Shown here: positions 44,435-53,291 of the stretch, piece after piece | Layout: each line of letters starts with the position of its first letter | Position numbering within the stretch: the first letter of the stretch is position 1 | Source: Pseudomonadota bacterium | GTDB lineage: Bacteria; Pseudomonadota; Alphaproteobacteria; Rhizobiales; JAKPQE01 | Assembly (NCBI GenBank): GCA_029572955.1 | Contig: JAKPQE010000154.1 | Span: 1-64,000, forward strand | Length of the DNA stretch: 64,000 nt | Direction of reading: 5' to 3' | Notes under the pieces: model-generated | Seen by the model: the letters and a program-made list of their open reading frames with translations, nothing else | Told to the model about the DNA's origin: nothing | The model's database searches: none | Made by a program: the position numbers and the translations under genes

Positions 44435-45370
44435 CTACCGGACGCCCTTCGCCGCGGAAATGAACGGCTTGCCGGTCGACTGGACGTGATAGAAGAGCAG
44501 CGTCTTGCGGCTCGCGGTGGTGTCGATCGAGATCGCGGCGTCGTCCGCCGTTTCCCAATCCGCCGCGAGGGACAAGGTCCGGCCGCCGGTCGCGTCTTGC
44601 CAGACCTCGATCACACCGGATTGACCGACTTTCGCGTTCGTCGGGCTCCCGAGGGTCCGATTGCCGGCAAGGGTGACCTTGCCATTGATCATCGTGTTGA
44701 GGTCGACGGCGATCGTTGCGGCGTCCGCGAGTGTGACATAGGCGGCCGAGCCCCAGACACCGCTCGTGTCGAGCAGTTTCGAGGCCGTGTTGGCCGTGAA
44801 CTGTGCGACATTCGCGACGTTCACGGCAGTCAGCATCAGTGAAGCGATTTCGCCGAGGGTGTCCCGATCGGCGCTCGCGCCGTTGATGAGGCTGGCGATC
44901 GCCGAAGTGATGGCTGTCGTCACGTCGCCGGAGCTGGCGGCGCCGGCAATTGCCGTCCTCTCCTCCGGGGTCAGCCAGAGCCGATCGACCGTCTCGGCGA
45001 CGGCCGAGGCGTCGAGGACGCCGGAAAGCCACGTATCGCGCTGGGCGTTGACCTCGGCGATCGCGGCGGCGAGGTTCGCCTGGGTTTCCGACAGGTCGCC
45101 GTCCGCCGACGCGAGCAGGGCCGCAAGGTCGGCGGCGGTGGTGGCCAACATGGCCGCGATGGAGTTGCGCTTGCTGCCGGCATCCTCGACGAGCGGGGAC
45201 AGGTAGTCCTCGATCACCTGCAGGCCGCGGGCGGCAACGGCCTGGGCAACCACCTTGTTGGCGTCGACGTCCGTCCGCAGCGCCGCAACTTCGGCGACAA
45301 GCGCGCGGACAAAGGCGTCCCAGACGGCGCGATTGAGCTCCTTGAGGCCGATATATTTGTCGAGGCTCAT
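44435..45370 (-). CDS. Tail fibre protein
   Basis: The 311-residue protein has an N-terminal helical base (LNRAVWDAFVRALVAEVAAL), a coiled-coil-like middle (ADLAALLASADGDLSETQAN), heptad-like repeats (TTAITSAIASLINGASADRD), and a C-terminal beta domain (VTLAGNRTLGSPTNAKVGQS, VIEVWQDATGGRTLSLAADW), a common fibre tip fold. It overlaps the 60-residue gene upstream (ATGA). Confidence 0.75.
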   Translation of the reverse strand: MSLDKYIGLKELNRAVWDAFVRALVAEVAALRTDVDANKVVAQAVAARGLQVIEDYLSPLVEDAGSKRNSIAAMLATTAADLAALLASADGDLSETQANLAAAIAEVNAQRDTWLSGVLDASAVAETVDRLWLTPEERTAIAGAASSGDVTTAITSAIASLINGASADRDTLGEIASLMLTAVNVANVAQFTANTASKLLDTSGVWGSAAYVTLADAATIAVDLNTMINGKVTLAGNRTLGSPTNAKVGQSGVIEVWQDATGGRTLSLAADWETADDAAISIDTTASRKTLLFYHVQSTGKPFISAAKGVR

Positions 45371-45549
45371 TCGACCGGCTCCGCCTTGAGGACCGCAGCG
45401 GCCTGGGCCTTGTCGGATTTCAGTGCCTTGACGGCCTCGGCCGAGAGGATGAGCCCCGGCCGAGGCATGATACGCGCCCGACCGATCGTGACCGGTCGGG
45501 AAAGAACGACACGGTAGAAATCCGCGGCGCGGGGCTTGGGTCTTGCCAT
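45367..45549 (-). CDS. Small phage protein between fibre genes, unknown
   Basis: The 60-residue basic protein (DFYRVVLSRPVTIGRARIMP, then GLILSAEAVKALKSDKAQAA) resembles the small lysine-rich linkers seen beside phage fibre or head genes. It is coupled to the fibre gene by ATGA and lies 24 bp after the large fibre gene. Function unknown. Confidence 0.6.
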   Translation of the reverse strand: MARPKPRAADFYRVVLSRPVTIGRARIMPRPGLILSAEAVKALKSDKAQAAAVLKAEPVE

Positions 45550-45573
45550 GGCGGCCTCCTCAGCCGACCGCGA

Positions 45574-47829
45574 CTACGCGGCCGGCGTGTAGATCTCGGT
45601 GTCGAAAGCAACCCGGAAGATCGACGTCGGCCCTGCGGTCGCGCCGGCGAGCTTGATGCGGAACTCCGTTCCCGCCGCAAATCCGGAGAACGTCCATTCG
45701 CGCACGAGCGAGCCGTCGCCCTGGACTGCGTCGACCGTCGCCGTCGCCGCAACCGGGGTTTCTCCGGCGCCGACGAGCAACGTGCAGTCGAGACTGTGAT
45801 CGGCCTCCTTGTAGCCGAGCACACGCGCCGTCACCTTCACGGTGTCGCAGGCAGCAAGAGCCGTGTAGGCATCCGAGAAGTGAACGAGGTCGGTGCGCGG
45901 CCGACGAAGGCGGGCCTTCGAGCGGTTGAGCCAGATGCCCGGCATCATGTCCCGATCGCCGAGGAAGATCAGCTTCGGGGCCATGGCCGCCGGCGTGCCG
46001 TCGAACGGCGTCGCATCGGTCGTGCCGCGATCCTCGATCGTTTCATAGTCCGGGAGCGGGGCGACCTGAGGCTGGACCTGCCAGACCAGCGACGTGCCAT
46101 CCGGCGCGATCTCCTCGGTCGTCAGTTCGATGCCGGCGATGCCACCGTCGAGGTTCCAGGTCGAGAGCTTTGCTTCGACGCGCGGCGCCGCGAACTCGGC
46201 GTAGTGGATCTCGAAGCTCATGTCCTTGGAAAGGTCGCCCATCGCCCAGGCGCCGTCGGTCGAGGTGAAGAAGGTACCGCCGGCATAGGCATTCTTGTCG
46301 GTCATCGCGACCCAATGATTGCCGGCCGTGATGAGGACGACGGCATAGCGCTTGCCGGCCTCGGCATAGAAGGGGCCGATCGGGATCGATGACATCTGGT
46401 CGTAGAGCACGAGGTCGTTGCGATTGACGGTGACGAGGGCGATGACCTTGTCATAGGCCGGCGTGCCGGCGGTCGTCGTCTCGGTGATGGCGACGGTGAC
46501 GTCGCCGGCGGTGTCGAGGCGCGAGAAGCCGATCGTGACCTTCGGCACCCAGCCGGAACGCGGCGCCGCGAAGGTCTGGGCGCAGACGTTGCCGACGTAG
46601 CTGACCTGCTCGGTGACGGCGCTCCAATAGGCCTCCTGATAGGTCTCGTACCAGTAGTAGTAGCCGTAGTAGTGGCGCCAGAGATAGGCCTCGCCGACGC
46701 CCCAGTAGCCGAGGTACGGGTCATACCAGCCGCCGTTCCACCAGTAGCCGGGCCAATAGGCATAGCCGTAGCGGAGCCTCGTCTTGGTCGCGTATTTCTT
46801 GACGAGCGTGGTCTCGGTCGCTCCGGCATTGGAGAGCGGCACCTCGGAGACCTTGCCCTTGTTGGAGACGGTCACATTCGTTGTATAGGCCGGCAGGACG
46901 AGCCCATTGGCGTGGACGACGATGTTGCTGTCGGCCGGATTGAGAAGCTGCGGCGTCATATCGGCCATGTTGGCGTCGGCGAAGGTGAGCCCCCCGTCGA
47001 TCGAGGCGAAATAGCCGGTGTGGCCGGGATCCGAGTGGTCCGCGTCCTTGAAGTCGTTGGTGCGCGCATAGCCGGCCGTGCCGGCGAGACCGACCTGTTC
47101 GTTGAGGCGGGCAACGGAAGACAGGAGATAGTCGATCAGGGCGGCCTGGCTCGACGGCCCGGAGGTGGTGCCGGCGAGCTTCTTGATGTCGCCGATGAGG
47201 CCGGCGACCTGCGGCAGCAGCAGCGCCTGATTGGCCTCTGCCTCGGCGAGGCGCCCCTCCACCTCATTGAGCGGCTTCATCCGATTGGTCGTGGCATTGT
47301 CGGCCGAGATGATTTCAGTCGAGGAAAGCAGGACCCAGCCGATGACGAGCGCACCGATATCGACCGTCGGCTTGATCGGATCGGCAGCGGCGGTGCCGTT
47401 GACCGTCTGCACGGTCGAGCGGCGGTATCTGCGCGTCGAGGTCGGCCGCGCCTCGTAGGTGTAGACGTCCGCCGTCTTGTCGACGACGAAGTCGCGCGGC
47501 TCGGTCTCGTCCTCGATCGTCTCGCCGATGGCGACGACGGCGACCCATCGCTTGAGGCCGGAGCCGGGCAGCGCCGAGATCAGATCGATCTCGAAACTGC
47601 CGGCGAGATCGTTCGAGAAGATGGCCCCGCTCTTGTAGAGGGTCAGAGGTCGCGCGACGGAGAGGGTCGTCACGCCGGTCTTGGCGACGCCGCCGCCGGC
47701 ATACTTCATCCCCGCCTCGATCGCCGTCGAAACCAGAAGGTCGGCGGCGTCGCGCGGATCTTCGGCGAGGTTCTGGAAGTCGACAAGCTCGGCAGTCTGG
47801 GCTTCGACGAAGCTGGTGATCCGGGTCAT
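45574..47829 (-). CDS. Large tail fibre/host-specificity protein with Tyr/Trp-rich insertion
   Basis: The 751-residue protein has an N-terminal baseplate-attachment part (FVEAQTAELVDFQNLAEDPR, VARPLTLYKSGAIFSND), a middle with coiled-coil-like AEAEANQALLLPQVAGLIGD, and a C-terminal half of beta domains (WNLDGGIAGIELTTEEIAPD, REWTFSGFAAGTEFRIKLAG). Residues about 352-403 are extraordinary: 24 of 49 residues are Tyr or Trp (around GYAYWPGYWWNGGWYDPYLG and YYGYYYWYETYQEAYW). It is separated from the tail I gene by 3 bp. Confidence 0.78.
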   Translation of the reverse strand: MTRITSFVEAQTAELVDFQNLAEDPRDAADLLVSTAIEAGMKYAGGGVAKTGVTTLSVARPLTLYKSGAIFSNDLAGSFEIDLISALPGSGLKRWVAVVAIGETIEDETEPRDFVVDKTADVYTYEARPTSTRRYRRSTVQTVNGTAAADPIKPTVDIGALVIGWVLLSSTEIISADNATTNRMKPLNEVEGRLAEAEANQALLLPQVAGLIGDIKKLAGTTSGPSSQAALIDYLLSSVARLNEQVGLAGTAGYARTNDFKDADHSDPGHTGYFASIDGGLTFADANMADMTPQLLNPADSNIVVHANGLVLPAYTTNVTVSNKGKVSEVPLSNAGATETTLVKKYATKTRLRYGYAYWPGYWWNGGWYDPYLGYWGVGEAYLWRHYYGYYYWYETYQEAYWSAVTEQVSYVGNVCAQTFAAPRSGWVPKVTIGFSRLDTAGDVTVAITETTTAGTPAYDKVIALVTVNRNDLVLYDQMSSIPIGPFYAEAGKRYAVVLITAGNHWVAMTDKNAYAGGTFFTSTDGAWAMGDLSKDMSFEIHYAEFAAPRVEAKLSTWNLDGGIAGIELTTEEIAPDGTSLVWQVQPQVAPLPDYETIEDRGTTDATPFDGTPAAMAPKLIFLGDRDMMPGIWLNRSKARLRRPRTDLVHFSDAYTALAACDTVKVTARVLGYKEADHSLDCTLLVGAGETPVAATATVDAVQGDGSLVREWTFSGFAAGTEFRIKLAGATAGPTSIFRVAFDTEIYTPAA

Positions 47830-47832
47830 AGG

Positions 47833-49086
47833 CTAGATCCTCGAAATGGCAACGGTCTCCCCGAAAGCAAAGCCGCTATCGAGTGAGTATCCGTCCGCAA
47901 GAGTGCGCGGCCGGCGCGTGGCCGTGGTGAAGGTGATCTTGTCCCGGTAGGCCCGGGAGGCTTCGAGCGCGACGGAGGGATCGCGCCAGGGGTCCCGCGC
48001 GATCGCGATGGTCGAGCCGATGGGAGACCCGACGAAGAAGGGGCGCCCCCGGCGCTTGATCGGCTGCGAGAGATGCAGCTCTGCCGTGAAGGCCGGCCAG
48101 GAAATCCGGCTGACGCCGACGACGGTCGAGATCAACCCGGAGCGCCGCGTTCCTGTCCGCGTCCGGTCGACAAGGCGCCAACTGTCGTAGATCGGCATCC
48201 GCGACCTGGTCAGGACGCCGCCGACGGGATTGCCGACGCTGGCGATCCCGCTGCTGCCGGTGCCGCGGCCGAACACACGCTCGGGGGTCACGTTGACGAC
48301 GTCGAGCCCCTCGTGACGCGCCGGCATGACGCGGGGTTCGTTTCCCGTCGATGACCGATCGACGCCGATGGTGAAGATGCGCGAGCGGGTGCCGGAGAGG
48401 ATGACGGCGCCGCCGACCACCGCCCTGTCGGCAGTCGCGCGGCGAGCGTCGCCCTTTGCCGGGATGATGATCCGCTCGACGGGGACACCACTTCCTTCTC
48501 CGGCGGTGCCCGGAACAATGCCCCATTTGATCGTCTCGGACACACCGTTCCGCACGAGTTCGGCGCGCCTTGCCGTCCGGTCATCCGCCCCGGAGACGAT
48601 GACCGCTCCCGCCGTCGGGCACCGGAGCGTTTGTGCCTCTCTGCCCTTGCCGTCCCGCCGCGGGCGGTAGACGTGCACGCGCAGCTCCGGGAGGCCGGCA
48701 AGGGCCGCCCGCCGCTCGCTCGCGGTGCGCGCCTGTATCACGACGCAGCGGTGCGGCGGCACGATGACGTCGTTGATGGCGACGCCGACAAGCGCCAGAT
48801 GCTCGCGGATGCCGGCGAGCGTACCCTTGTGACGGTGGAGCCAGATCGCCTTGTCGATGACGAGCCGCTTGGTCTCGACCGGCCACGTCGGGTTCCAGAG
48901 GTCGACCGACAAAGAGGCCGCCAGATAGGGCAAGAGGTGCTCCGGGCATTTCCACGGGTCCCAGACATCGCGGATGACGTCGACCGGCCACGGATGGCGT
49001 TCGGCACTGGTCAGATCGACCGCGATCTCCCAGGGCGTCGAATTGGTGGGCAGGATCGAGACGGCGGTCGTGCTATTTGCCATCAT
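47833..49086 (-). CDS. Baseplate protein gpI with long C-terminal extension
   Basis: The product is 417 residues. The first 140 match P2 tail protein I (STPWEIAVDLTSAERHPWPV, LLPYLAASLSVDLWNPTWPV, IDKAIWLHRHKGTLAGIREH). P2 gpI is about 176 residues; the rest (about 240 residues, with repeated ILSGTRSRIF/VIVSGADDRT-like strands) is unlike it and probably forms an extra fibre-attachment domain. The start is ATG 49086. Its 5' end faces the plus-strand gene at 49115. Confidence 0.82.
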   Translation of the reverse strand: MMANSTTAVSILPTNSTPWEIAVDLTSAERHPWPVDVIRDVWDPWKCPEHLLPYLAASLSVDLWNPTWPVETKRLVIDKAIWLHRHKGTLAGIREHLALVGVAINDVIVPPHRCVVIQARTASERRAALAGLPELRVHVYRPRRDGKGREAQTLRCPTAGAVIVSGADDRTARRAELVRNGVSETIKWGIVPGTAGEGSGVPVERIIIPAKGDARRATADRAVVGGAVILSGTRSRIFTIGVDRSSTGNEPRVMPARHEGLDVVNVTPERVFGRGTGSSGIASVGNPVGGVLTRSRMPIYDSWRLVDRTRTGTRRSGLISTVVGVSRISWPAFTAELHLSQPIKRRGRPFFVGSPIGSTIAIARDPWRDPSVALEASRAYRDKITFTTATRRPRTLADGYSLDSGFAFGETVAISRI

Positions 49087-49114
49087 GTCCTCCCGTCATG
49101 AAGAGGAGGATTCG

Positions 49115-49417
49115 ATGACTTCCTTCGGTGATCTTGCGAATGACCCTATGAAGGCGATCACGGAACTCGCCGAAGCGTTGGCGAAGCAACGGATCGACAG
49201 TGCCTTTCACGCATGGCAGGTCGTGACAGCAGAAATCCTGTCCGTCATGGTCGAGAAGGACCTCCTCACAATGGATGAGTTGGTGGCCAGGCTTGACAAG
49301 CTCGATGCCGGGGCAGCGAGGCACAAGAAGACTGCGCCGATGAACGCCGAGTTCACGACCCAGGCAACGATGGCCCTGCGCAACGCCTTCGGCCTCGGTC
49401 CGCAAAGCAAGAACTAG
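49115..49417 (+). CDS. Oppositely oriented small gene in the tail operon (moron-like)
   Basis: The 100-residue helical protein (MTSFGDLANDPMKAITELAE, AWQVVTAEILSVMVEKDLLT, ATMALRNAFGLGPQSKN) has an ideal AGAGGAGGA ribosome site. It occupies the only sizeable gap in the minus-strand tail operon, between gpJ and gpI, on the opposite strand, so it must have its own promoter and could be expressed from the prophage. I do not recognise it. Confidence 0.7.
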   Translation: MTSFGDLANDPMKAITELAEALAKQRIDSAFHAWQVVTAEILSVMVEKDLLTMDELVARLDKLDAGAARHKKTAPMNAEFTTQATMALRNAFGLGPQSKN

Positions 49418-49496
49418 CCTGGCGAGAGCGGACCGCACATCGAGACGGTTCTCGACTTCGCGCAGAGCGTCTTCGTGCATCAGGGCAATGGCGGGA

Positions 49497-50363
49497 TCAG
49501 TCATCGACCACCTCCACAGTCACCGTGGTGCCCGCGCACTTCGCTGCCTGCCGCTTGGTCACGGAAATTGGGGACACCGGGCTTTCGATGATGACATCGC
49601 GGACGTTGGGGACCCGGGCCGCCGCGGTGATGGCGGACAGGGGCACCGACCGGCCGATGACGAAGAGGGTCGCGGCCTCGGCCGCGAGGGCCGCCTCGGC
49701 ATTCGCCTTGACGATCAGGGGGTCCGGCCCGGCCGGGATGAGCAGGCGGACGGCGATCGAATAGGACACGATCCCGGCCGCCGAGACCGAGAGGATGTCG
49801 GTGAACGGTTTGACCGTGTCCTGGAAGAGCCAGGCGCGGACAATATCGACGAGATCCGCGCTCGCGGCACCGCCGGCCTCGGTGATGGTCACGTCGACAT
49901 GGCCCGGCGCCGGCCTGTCGACGCCGACGTCGTAAACCGCGAGCGCCGCGGTCGCCGCGTGGAAGATATAGGCACCCTTGGTGCCGGCACAGCTCATCGC
50001 CTCGGGGGCGAGCAGGACCCGGGCGCGCAGACGGGTATTGTCCTCACCGGGAAGGCGGATGACGCCGTAGCGCAGCGCGATCTGGTCAAGATCGCCGCCG
50101 GTGGCAAAAAGCGGCAGGACGGCGCGAACGGCATCATTGATGGCGCCGTAGCCGAGGAGTTCGCGATTCGCGTCTTCGATCTGCAGGATGACTGCGGGGT
50201 CATACTTCAGCCGATCTACGTCCCAGGCAATGCCGACCTCGGCAAATCGCGCTTTCAGGCTCGCGAGCCGCTCTGCCTCGATTGCCTTGAAATCGAGGTC
50301 CCGCAGGGCGTTTGGTGCCGGCAGACGCGACAGATCGAGAGGAACGGCGGAAAACCGGCTCAT
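49497..50363 (-). CDS. Baseplate wedge protein gpJ
   Basis: The 288-residue protein of the gpJ/gp47 baseplate family shows YDPAVILQIEDANRELLGYG, the conserved LIPAGPDPLIVKANAEAALA region and VPLSAITAAARVPNVRDVII. I use ATG 50363, which overlaps the gpW stop (ATGA); the longer in-frame reading is Arg/Pro-rich. A short minus-strand frame starting within its stop codon (MTDPAIALMHEDALREVENR) suggests a displaced downstream gene. Confidence 0.9.
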   Translation of the reverse strand: MSRFSAVPLDLSRLPAPNALRDLDFKAIEAERLASLKARFAEVGIAWDVDRLKYDPAVILQIEDANRELLGYGAINDAVRAVLPLFATGGDLDQIALRYGVIRLPGEDNTRLRARVLLAPEAMSCAGTKGAYIFHAATAALAVYDVGVDRPAPGHVDVTITEAGGAASADLVDIVRAWLFQDTVKPFTDILSVSAAGIVSYSIAVRLLIPAGPDPLIVKANAEAALAAEAATLFVIGRSVPLSAITAAARVPNVRDVIIESPVSPISVTKRQAAKCAGTTVTVEVVDD

Positions 50364-50767
50364 GCTCCGACCTCCACTGCCGCAACCCGGGCGCTGCTCA
50401 TCGGGATGATGGCGTGCTTGTTCTCGGCGAGGGTGAAATCGCCGAGGTGGCCGCGCGGGAAATAGTCGCCAGCGAGTTCGAAGGCGAAGCGGCCGTCGCG
50501 CCCGCCGAGGACCATTTCGATCGTGTCGAGCCGGAAGCCGGGTTCGCCGTCGGTCTCGTCCTCGATTGCCTCGGCAAGGGCGACGTAGAGTTCGAAGAGG
50601 GTCCGGGGATTGGCGTTGGCGTCCTGCAGATCCGGCACATTGGAGCCGAGGTGGCGGTAGAAGGTCCGGGTATTGACACGGGTCCGGACGATCTTCCCGA
50701 GGCTCTGGACGACATGCGACCAGCCTTCGAGCAGTTGTCCCGTCGTTGCGTCGACCCCGGTCCGCAT
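50360..50767 (-). CDS. Baseplate protein gpW (GPW/gp25 family)
   Basis: The 135-residue protein contains SHVVQSLGKIVRTRVNTRTF, YRHLGSNVPDLQDANANPRT and FELAGDYFPRGHLGDFTLAE, the gp25-like wedge fold with the conserved Arg-Gly region. It follows the 85-residue gene by 24 bp and is coupled to gpJ. Confidence 0.88.
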   Translation of the reverse strand: MRTGVDATTGQLLEGWSHVVQSLGKIVRTRVNTRTFYRHLGSNVPDLQDANANPRTLFELYVALAEAIEDETDGEPGFRLDTIEMVLGGRDGRFAFELAGDYFPRGHLGDFTLAENKHAIIPMSSARVAAVEVGA

Positions 50768-50791
50768 CGCCTTCGAAACCCCTTCGAACGG

Positions 50792-51049
50792 TCAACGTTT
50801 GGTCTTGCGCGAGCCGCCGTCGGTGGCGTCGGCCGGCACAACATCGGCATCCTCGGCGATGGCAGCCGGGGCGGCCTCGCCGGATTTCCCGGCATCGGCC
50901 TTGGCGGGATCCTCGATCTCGCCGGCGATGAGGGCGTAGCGCGCCGCCTCGGGCGTCAGATCGATCGTCTTGCCGGTGCCCGGGTTGCGCCTGCCGGCAA
51001 CGAACGTGCCGGCCTTGGCGGTGATGCGGCAGGTCTTGAGTTCGGCCAC
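50792..51049 (-). CDS. Small protein between gpV and gpW, unknown
   Basis: The 85-residue protein has a compact N-terminal part (VAELKTCRITAKAGTFVAGR, LTPEAARYALIAGEIEDP) and an Ala/Asp-rich disordered tail ending in basic residues. GTG 51049 follows the gpV stop with GGAGGA upstream. It resembles the small head or tail stabilisers often found at this position in phages; I cannot assign it. Confidence 0.6.
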   Translation of the reverse strand: MAELKTCRITAKAGTFVAGRRNPGTGKTIDLTPEAARYALIAGEIEDPAKADAGKSGEAAPAAIAEDADVVPADATDGGSRKTKR

Positions 51050-51054
51050 GGTGA

Positions 51055-51690
51055 TCAGTCCTCCGGATAGGGGTCGGGGCCGAGGATCATCGGCGAGGCG
51101 ATGATCTGCCCGGCTTCGAGGTCGATGGTGACGTGCAGGTCGGCCGGGCCGGTAGGCTTCAGCCGCGCCTTCAATTGCAGGCGCTTCTTGCGGATGACGG
51201 CGAGCACCTTGTCGCCGAAGGTGACGCGGATGCGCTCGTTCTCCTCGTCCAGCTCGACGATTTGGGTCCCGCGTTCGAGCGAGACGCGACCCTCGCGCAT
51301 CTTCAGCTTGGCCTCGCCGGCCGGACCGACAGCGACGACGTATTCGTCGTCCCGCTCGGTCGGCCGCGGGCTCCGGTCGGTGTAGCCGTCGCGGATGGCG
51401 AGCGAGGCCGGGCCGATCTCGCCGGACGGCGAGAAGAGCCGCATGGTCTCGCCGATGCGGATCGGTGCCGCCGTCGAGACCCCGCCCTGGCCGCCGCCGG
51501 CCTGCTCCTGCACCTGCACCCAGGGAGAGAGCATCGGCTTGCCGAGGACCGGGCAGTCGAGGAGCTTGAGACGCACCTTCTTGCCGGCGACAGCCGCCAC
51601 GTCGCCGGTGATCTGCGATGCCGCGAGGCGCCGGTCGAGATCCTCGATCCGGGTATGAAGATCGCGGAATGCGGCGGGGACCGATGTCAT
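51055..51690 (-). CDS. Baseplate assembly protein gpV (spike)
   Basis: The 211-residue membrane-piercing spike protein of contractile tails has an N-terminal RLAASQITGDVAAVAGKKVR, an OB-fold core (LSPWVQVQEQAGGGQGGVST, GETMRLFSPSGEIGPASLAI) and beta-helix-like repeats toward the C-terminus (RVTFGDKVLAVIRKKRLQLK). It is coupled to the gp37-like gene (ATGA). Confidence 0.88.
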   Translation of the reverse strand: MTSVPAAFRDLHTRIEDLDRRLAASQITGDVAAVAGKKVRLKLLDCPVLGKPMLSPWVQVQEQAGGGQGGVSTAAPIRIGETMRLFSPSGEIGPASLAIRDGYTDRSPRPTERDDEYVVAVGPAGEAKLKMREGRVSLERGTQIVELDEENERIRVTFGDKVLAVIRKKRLQLKARLKPTGPADLHVTIDLEAGQIIASPMILGPDPYPED

Positions 51691-52220
51691 GGCGCCGCCT
51701 CCTCGAAGAGATCGTCGAGAGAGACCTCCTCGTCGTTGATGTAGACCTCGGGCGGCAGCACGCCCGCTTCGAGGATTGCGGTCCCGATGCCGTTGAGCTT
51801 CTGGGTCCACTGGACAACGACAATCGAGACCCCCCGGTCGGAAAGTGCCGACGAGAGCACCGGCGAGATCTTCACCTTCTCGATCTCGCCAATGTCGTCG
51901 AGGCCCCAGCGCTGGGTGGAGTGCGCCGTCGCCGCGATAACCTCGGCGATCGCCCAGGCGGCATCGTCGCGCTTTGCCTCGGGGCCTCCCGTCACGGCGA
52001 AGGCAGCAACTTCGATGAAAACCGAAGACGTCGCATTGGCGTTGACCTTCAGCGGTGCGGCGAGGATCCCGACGAGCACCGCCGGCGTGCGCAGCGATGT
52101 CTTTTCGAGGCGGTCGAGATCGAAACGGCCAAGCTGCGCCTCGCAGGTCTTCAGCGCCGGCATGAGCGGCCGGAGGGTTGCCGGGACGGCAGCGCGATAG
52201 GTGTTGATGCGGCCGGTCAT
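51687..52220 (-). CDS. Mu gp37-like protein (DUF1834)
   Basis: The 177-residue protein has an N-terminal GRINTYRAAVPATLRPLMPA, a central TPAVLVGILAAPLKVNANAT and a C-terminal SIVVVQWTQKLNGIGTAILE, the usual Mu gp37 (DUF1834) pattern. It is likely a head-tail joining or tail terminator component. ATGA overlaps at both ends. Confidence 0.82.
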   Translation of the reverse strand: MTGRINTYRAAVPATLRPLMPALKTCEAQLGRFDLDRLEKTSLRTPAVLVGILAAPLKVNANATSSVFIEVAAFAVTGGPEAKRDDAAWAIAEVIAATAHSTQRWGLDDIGEIEKVKISPVLSSALSDRGVSIVVVQWTQKLNGIGTAILEAGVLPPEVYINDEEVSLDDLFEEAAP

Positions 52221-52723
52221 TGCAGCAGTCCCCTCAGCCACTCCTCGGTCGCGTCGAGGATCTCGATCTCGTTGTCGAGGGAGAGGCCGAGATACTGCCG
52301 CGGCGGAATGAGAGAGCCCGGATGGTTGACCTTGGAGCGATAGACGAGATCGCCGCCAGCCATGAAGGCGAGCGTCTTTCCCTTTTTGGCGCGGATCTCG
52401 TGCGGGCTGGTCTTGCCGCCGGTCTGGTGGATGCCGGCATAGGGCAACCCCGAGCCGACCATCACCTGGTCGTCACCGGCGATGTAGTCGATGGAACCGG
52501 CGAGGGCGCCGGAGCGATAGAGGATCGGGGTGCCGGCAAGGTTCGCCGGCCACGGACGGCCCGCCGGGGTGGTCTTCTCGTCGGTGATGCGGCGGCGCGT
52601 CTGCTCCTGGACGAGCCGGCCGATATTGTCGAGAAGCTCGTGCTTCGGCGCATGTTCGAGACCGTCGAGGGTCGCGAGGATCTCGGAGAAGCCTTCCTCG
52701 AAGATTGCGACGGCGGCGTTCAT
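52217..52723 (-). CDS. Phage virion morphogenesis protein (Mu gpG-like)
   Basis: The 168-residue protein matches the virion morphogenesis family: GRLVQEQTRRRITDEKTTPA, PWPANLAGTPILYRSGALAG, GLPYAGIHQTGGKTSPHEIR and IPPRQYLGLS at the C-terminus. It is required for head-tail assembly in Mu and P2-like phages. Confidence 0.87.
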   Translation of the reverse strand: MNAAVAIFEEGFSEILATLDGLEHAPKHELLDNIGRLVQEQTRRRITDEKTTPAGRPWPANLAGTPILYRSGALAGSIDYIAGDDQVMVGSGLPYAGIHQTGGKTSPHEIRAKKGKTLAFMAGGDLVYRSKVNHPGSLIPPRQYLGLSLDNEIEILDATEEWLRGLLQ

Positions 52724-53145
52724 GGCGTCCCCCGCGTGAACCGGCGCGGATTGGCACTGAAGGCCGCGCCGGAACCAGCCGCGGCGTCGGCATCGCCATC
52801 CGTCGAAACCCTTGGCTCGGCGACGCCGAGACCGGCCCGGCCGGTGCCGATCCGGCCGAGCAGATCGACCGCGTCCTTGTGGCGGTCCTCCATCGTCGTC
52901 GTCAGCACGGCGTGGCGGTTGGCAAGGAGATAGACGGCGATGTCGGCCGCCGGCCCCACGAGCCCGGGCGGCAGGGTCGCGAGCGGCAACTCGTAGCGGG
53001 CCGACAGGTGCAGGTCGATCACCTCGGAGGCGCGCTTGAGGGCGGCCGCGACGGCGGCCTCGGCATCGACATCCTCGGGCAGGATGTCGGCGAGGAAGCC
53101 CGCGCCCCAGATCTCCTCGATGTCGGCTTTCGTCGCGTAGATCAT
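52720..53145 (-). CDS. Mu gp36-like head protein (DUF1320)
   Basis: The 141-residue protein has the DUF1320 pattern: IYATKADIEEIWGAGFLADI, ALKRASEVIDLHLSARYELP, ADIAVYLLANRHAV. In Mu, gp36 belongs to the head-tail connector. Its start is preceded by a 146-bp gap with no gene. Confidence 0.85.
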   Translation of the reverse strand: MIYATKADIEEIWGAGFLADILPEDVDAEAAVAAALKRASEVIDLHLSARYELPLATLPPGLVGPAADIAVYLLANRHAVLTTTMEDRHKDAVDLLGRIGTGRAGLGVAEPRVSTDGDADAAAGSGAAFSANPRRFTRGTP

Positions 53146-53291
53146 GGGTGCCTCTGAGAAAGGGGTGGGCGGCGAGCTGACGCTCCCTGTCGACCCGGAC
53201 TGGTCTCAACCCCCGAAAGGCCGTCGCCGGCGTCGGGAGTGCTGGGGGCCTTGCGAGCCGTACCAGACCGCCCTCGGGTTTTCCGTCTCCG

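Noticed and set aside
49073-49504. 143-codon minus-strand frame between gpJ and gpI
   Set aside because: Its first 30 residues look real and are coupled to the gpJ stop, but the rest is antisense to the well-supported plus-strand gene 49115-49417, so I treat it as a truncated remnant.
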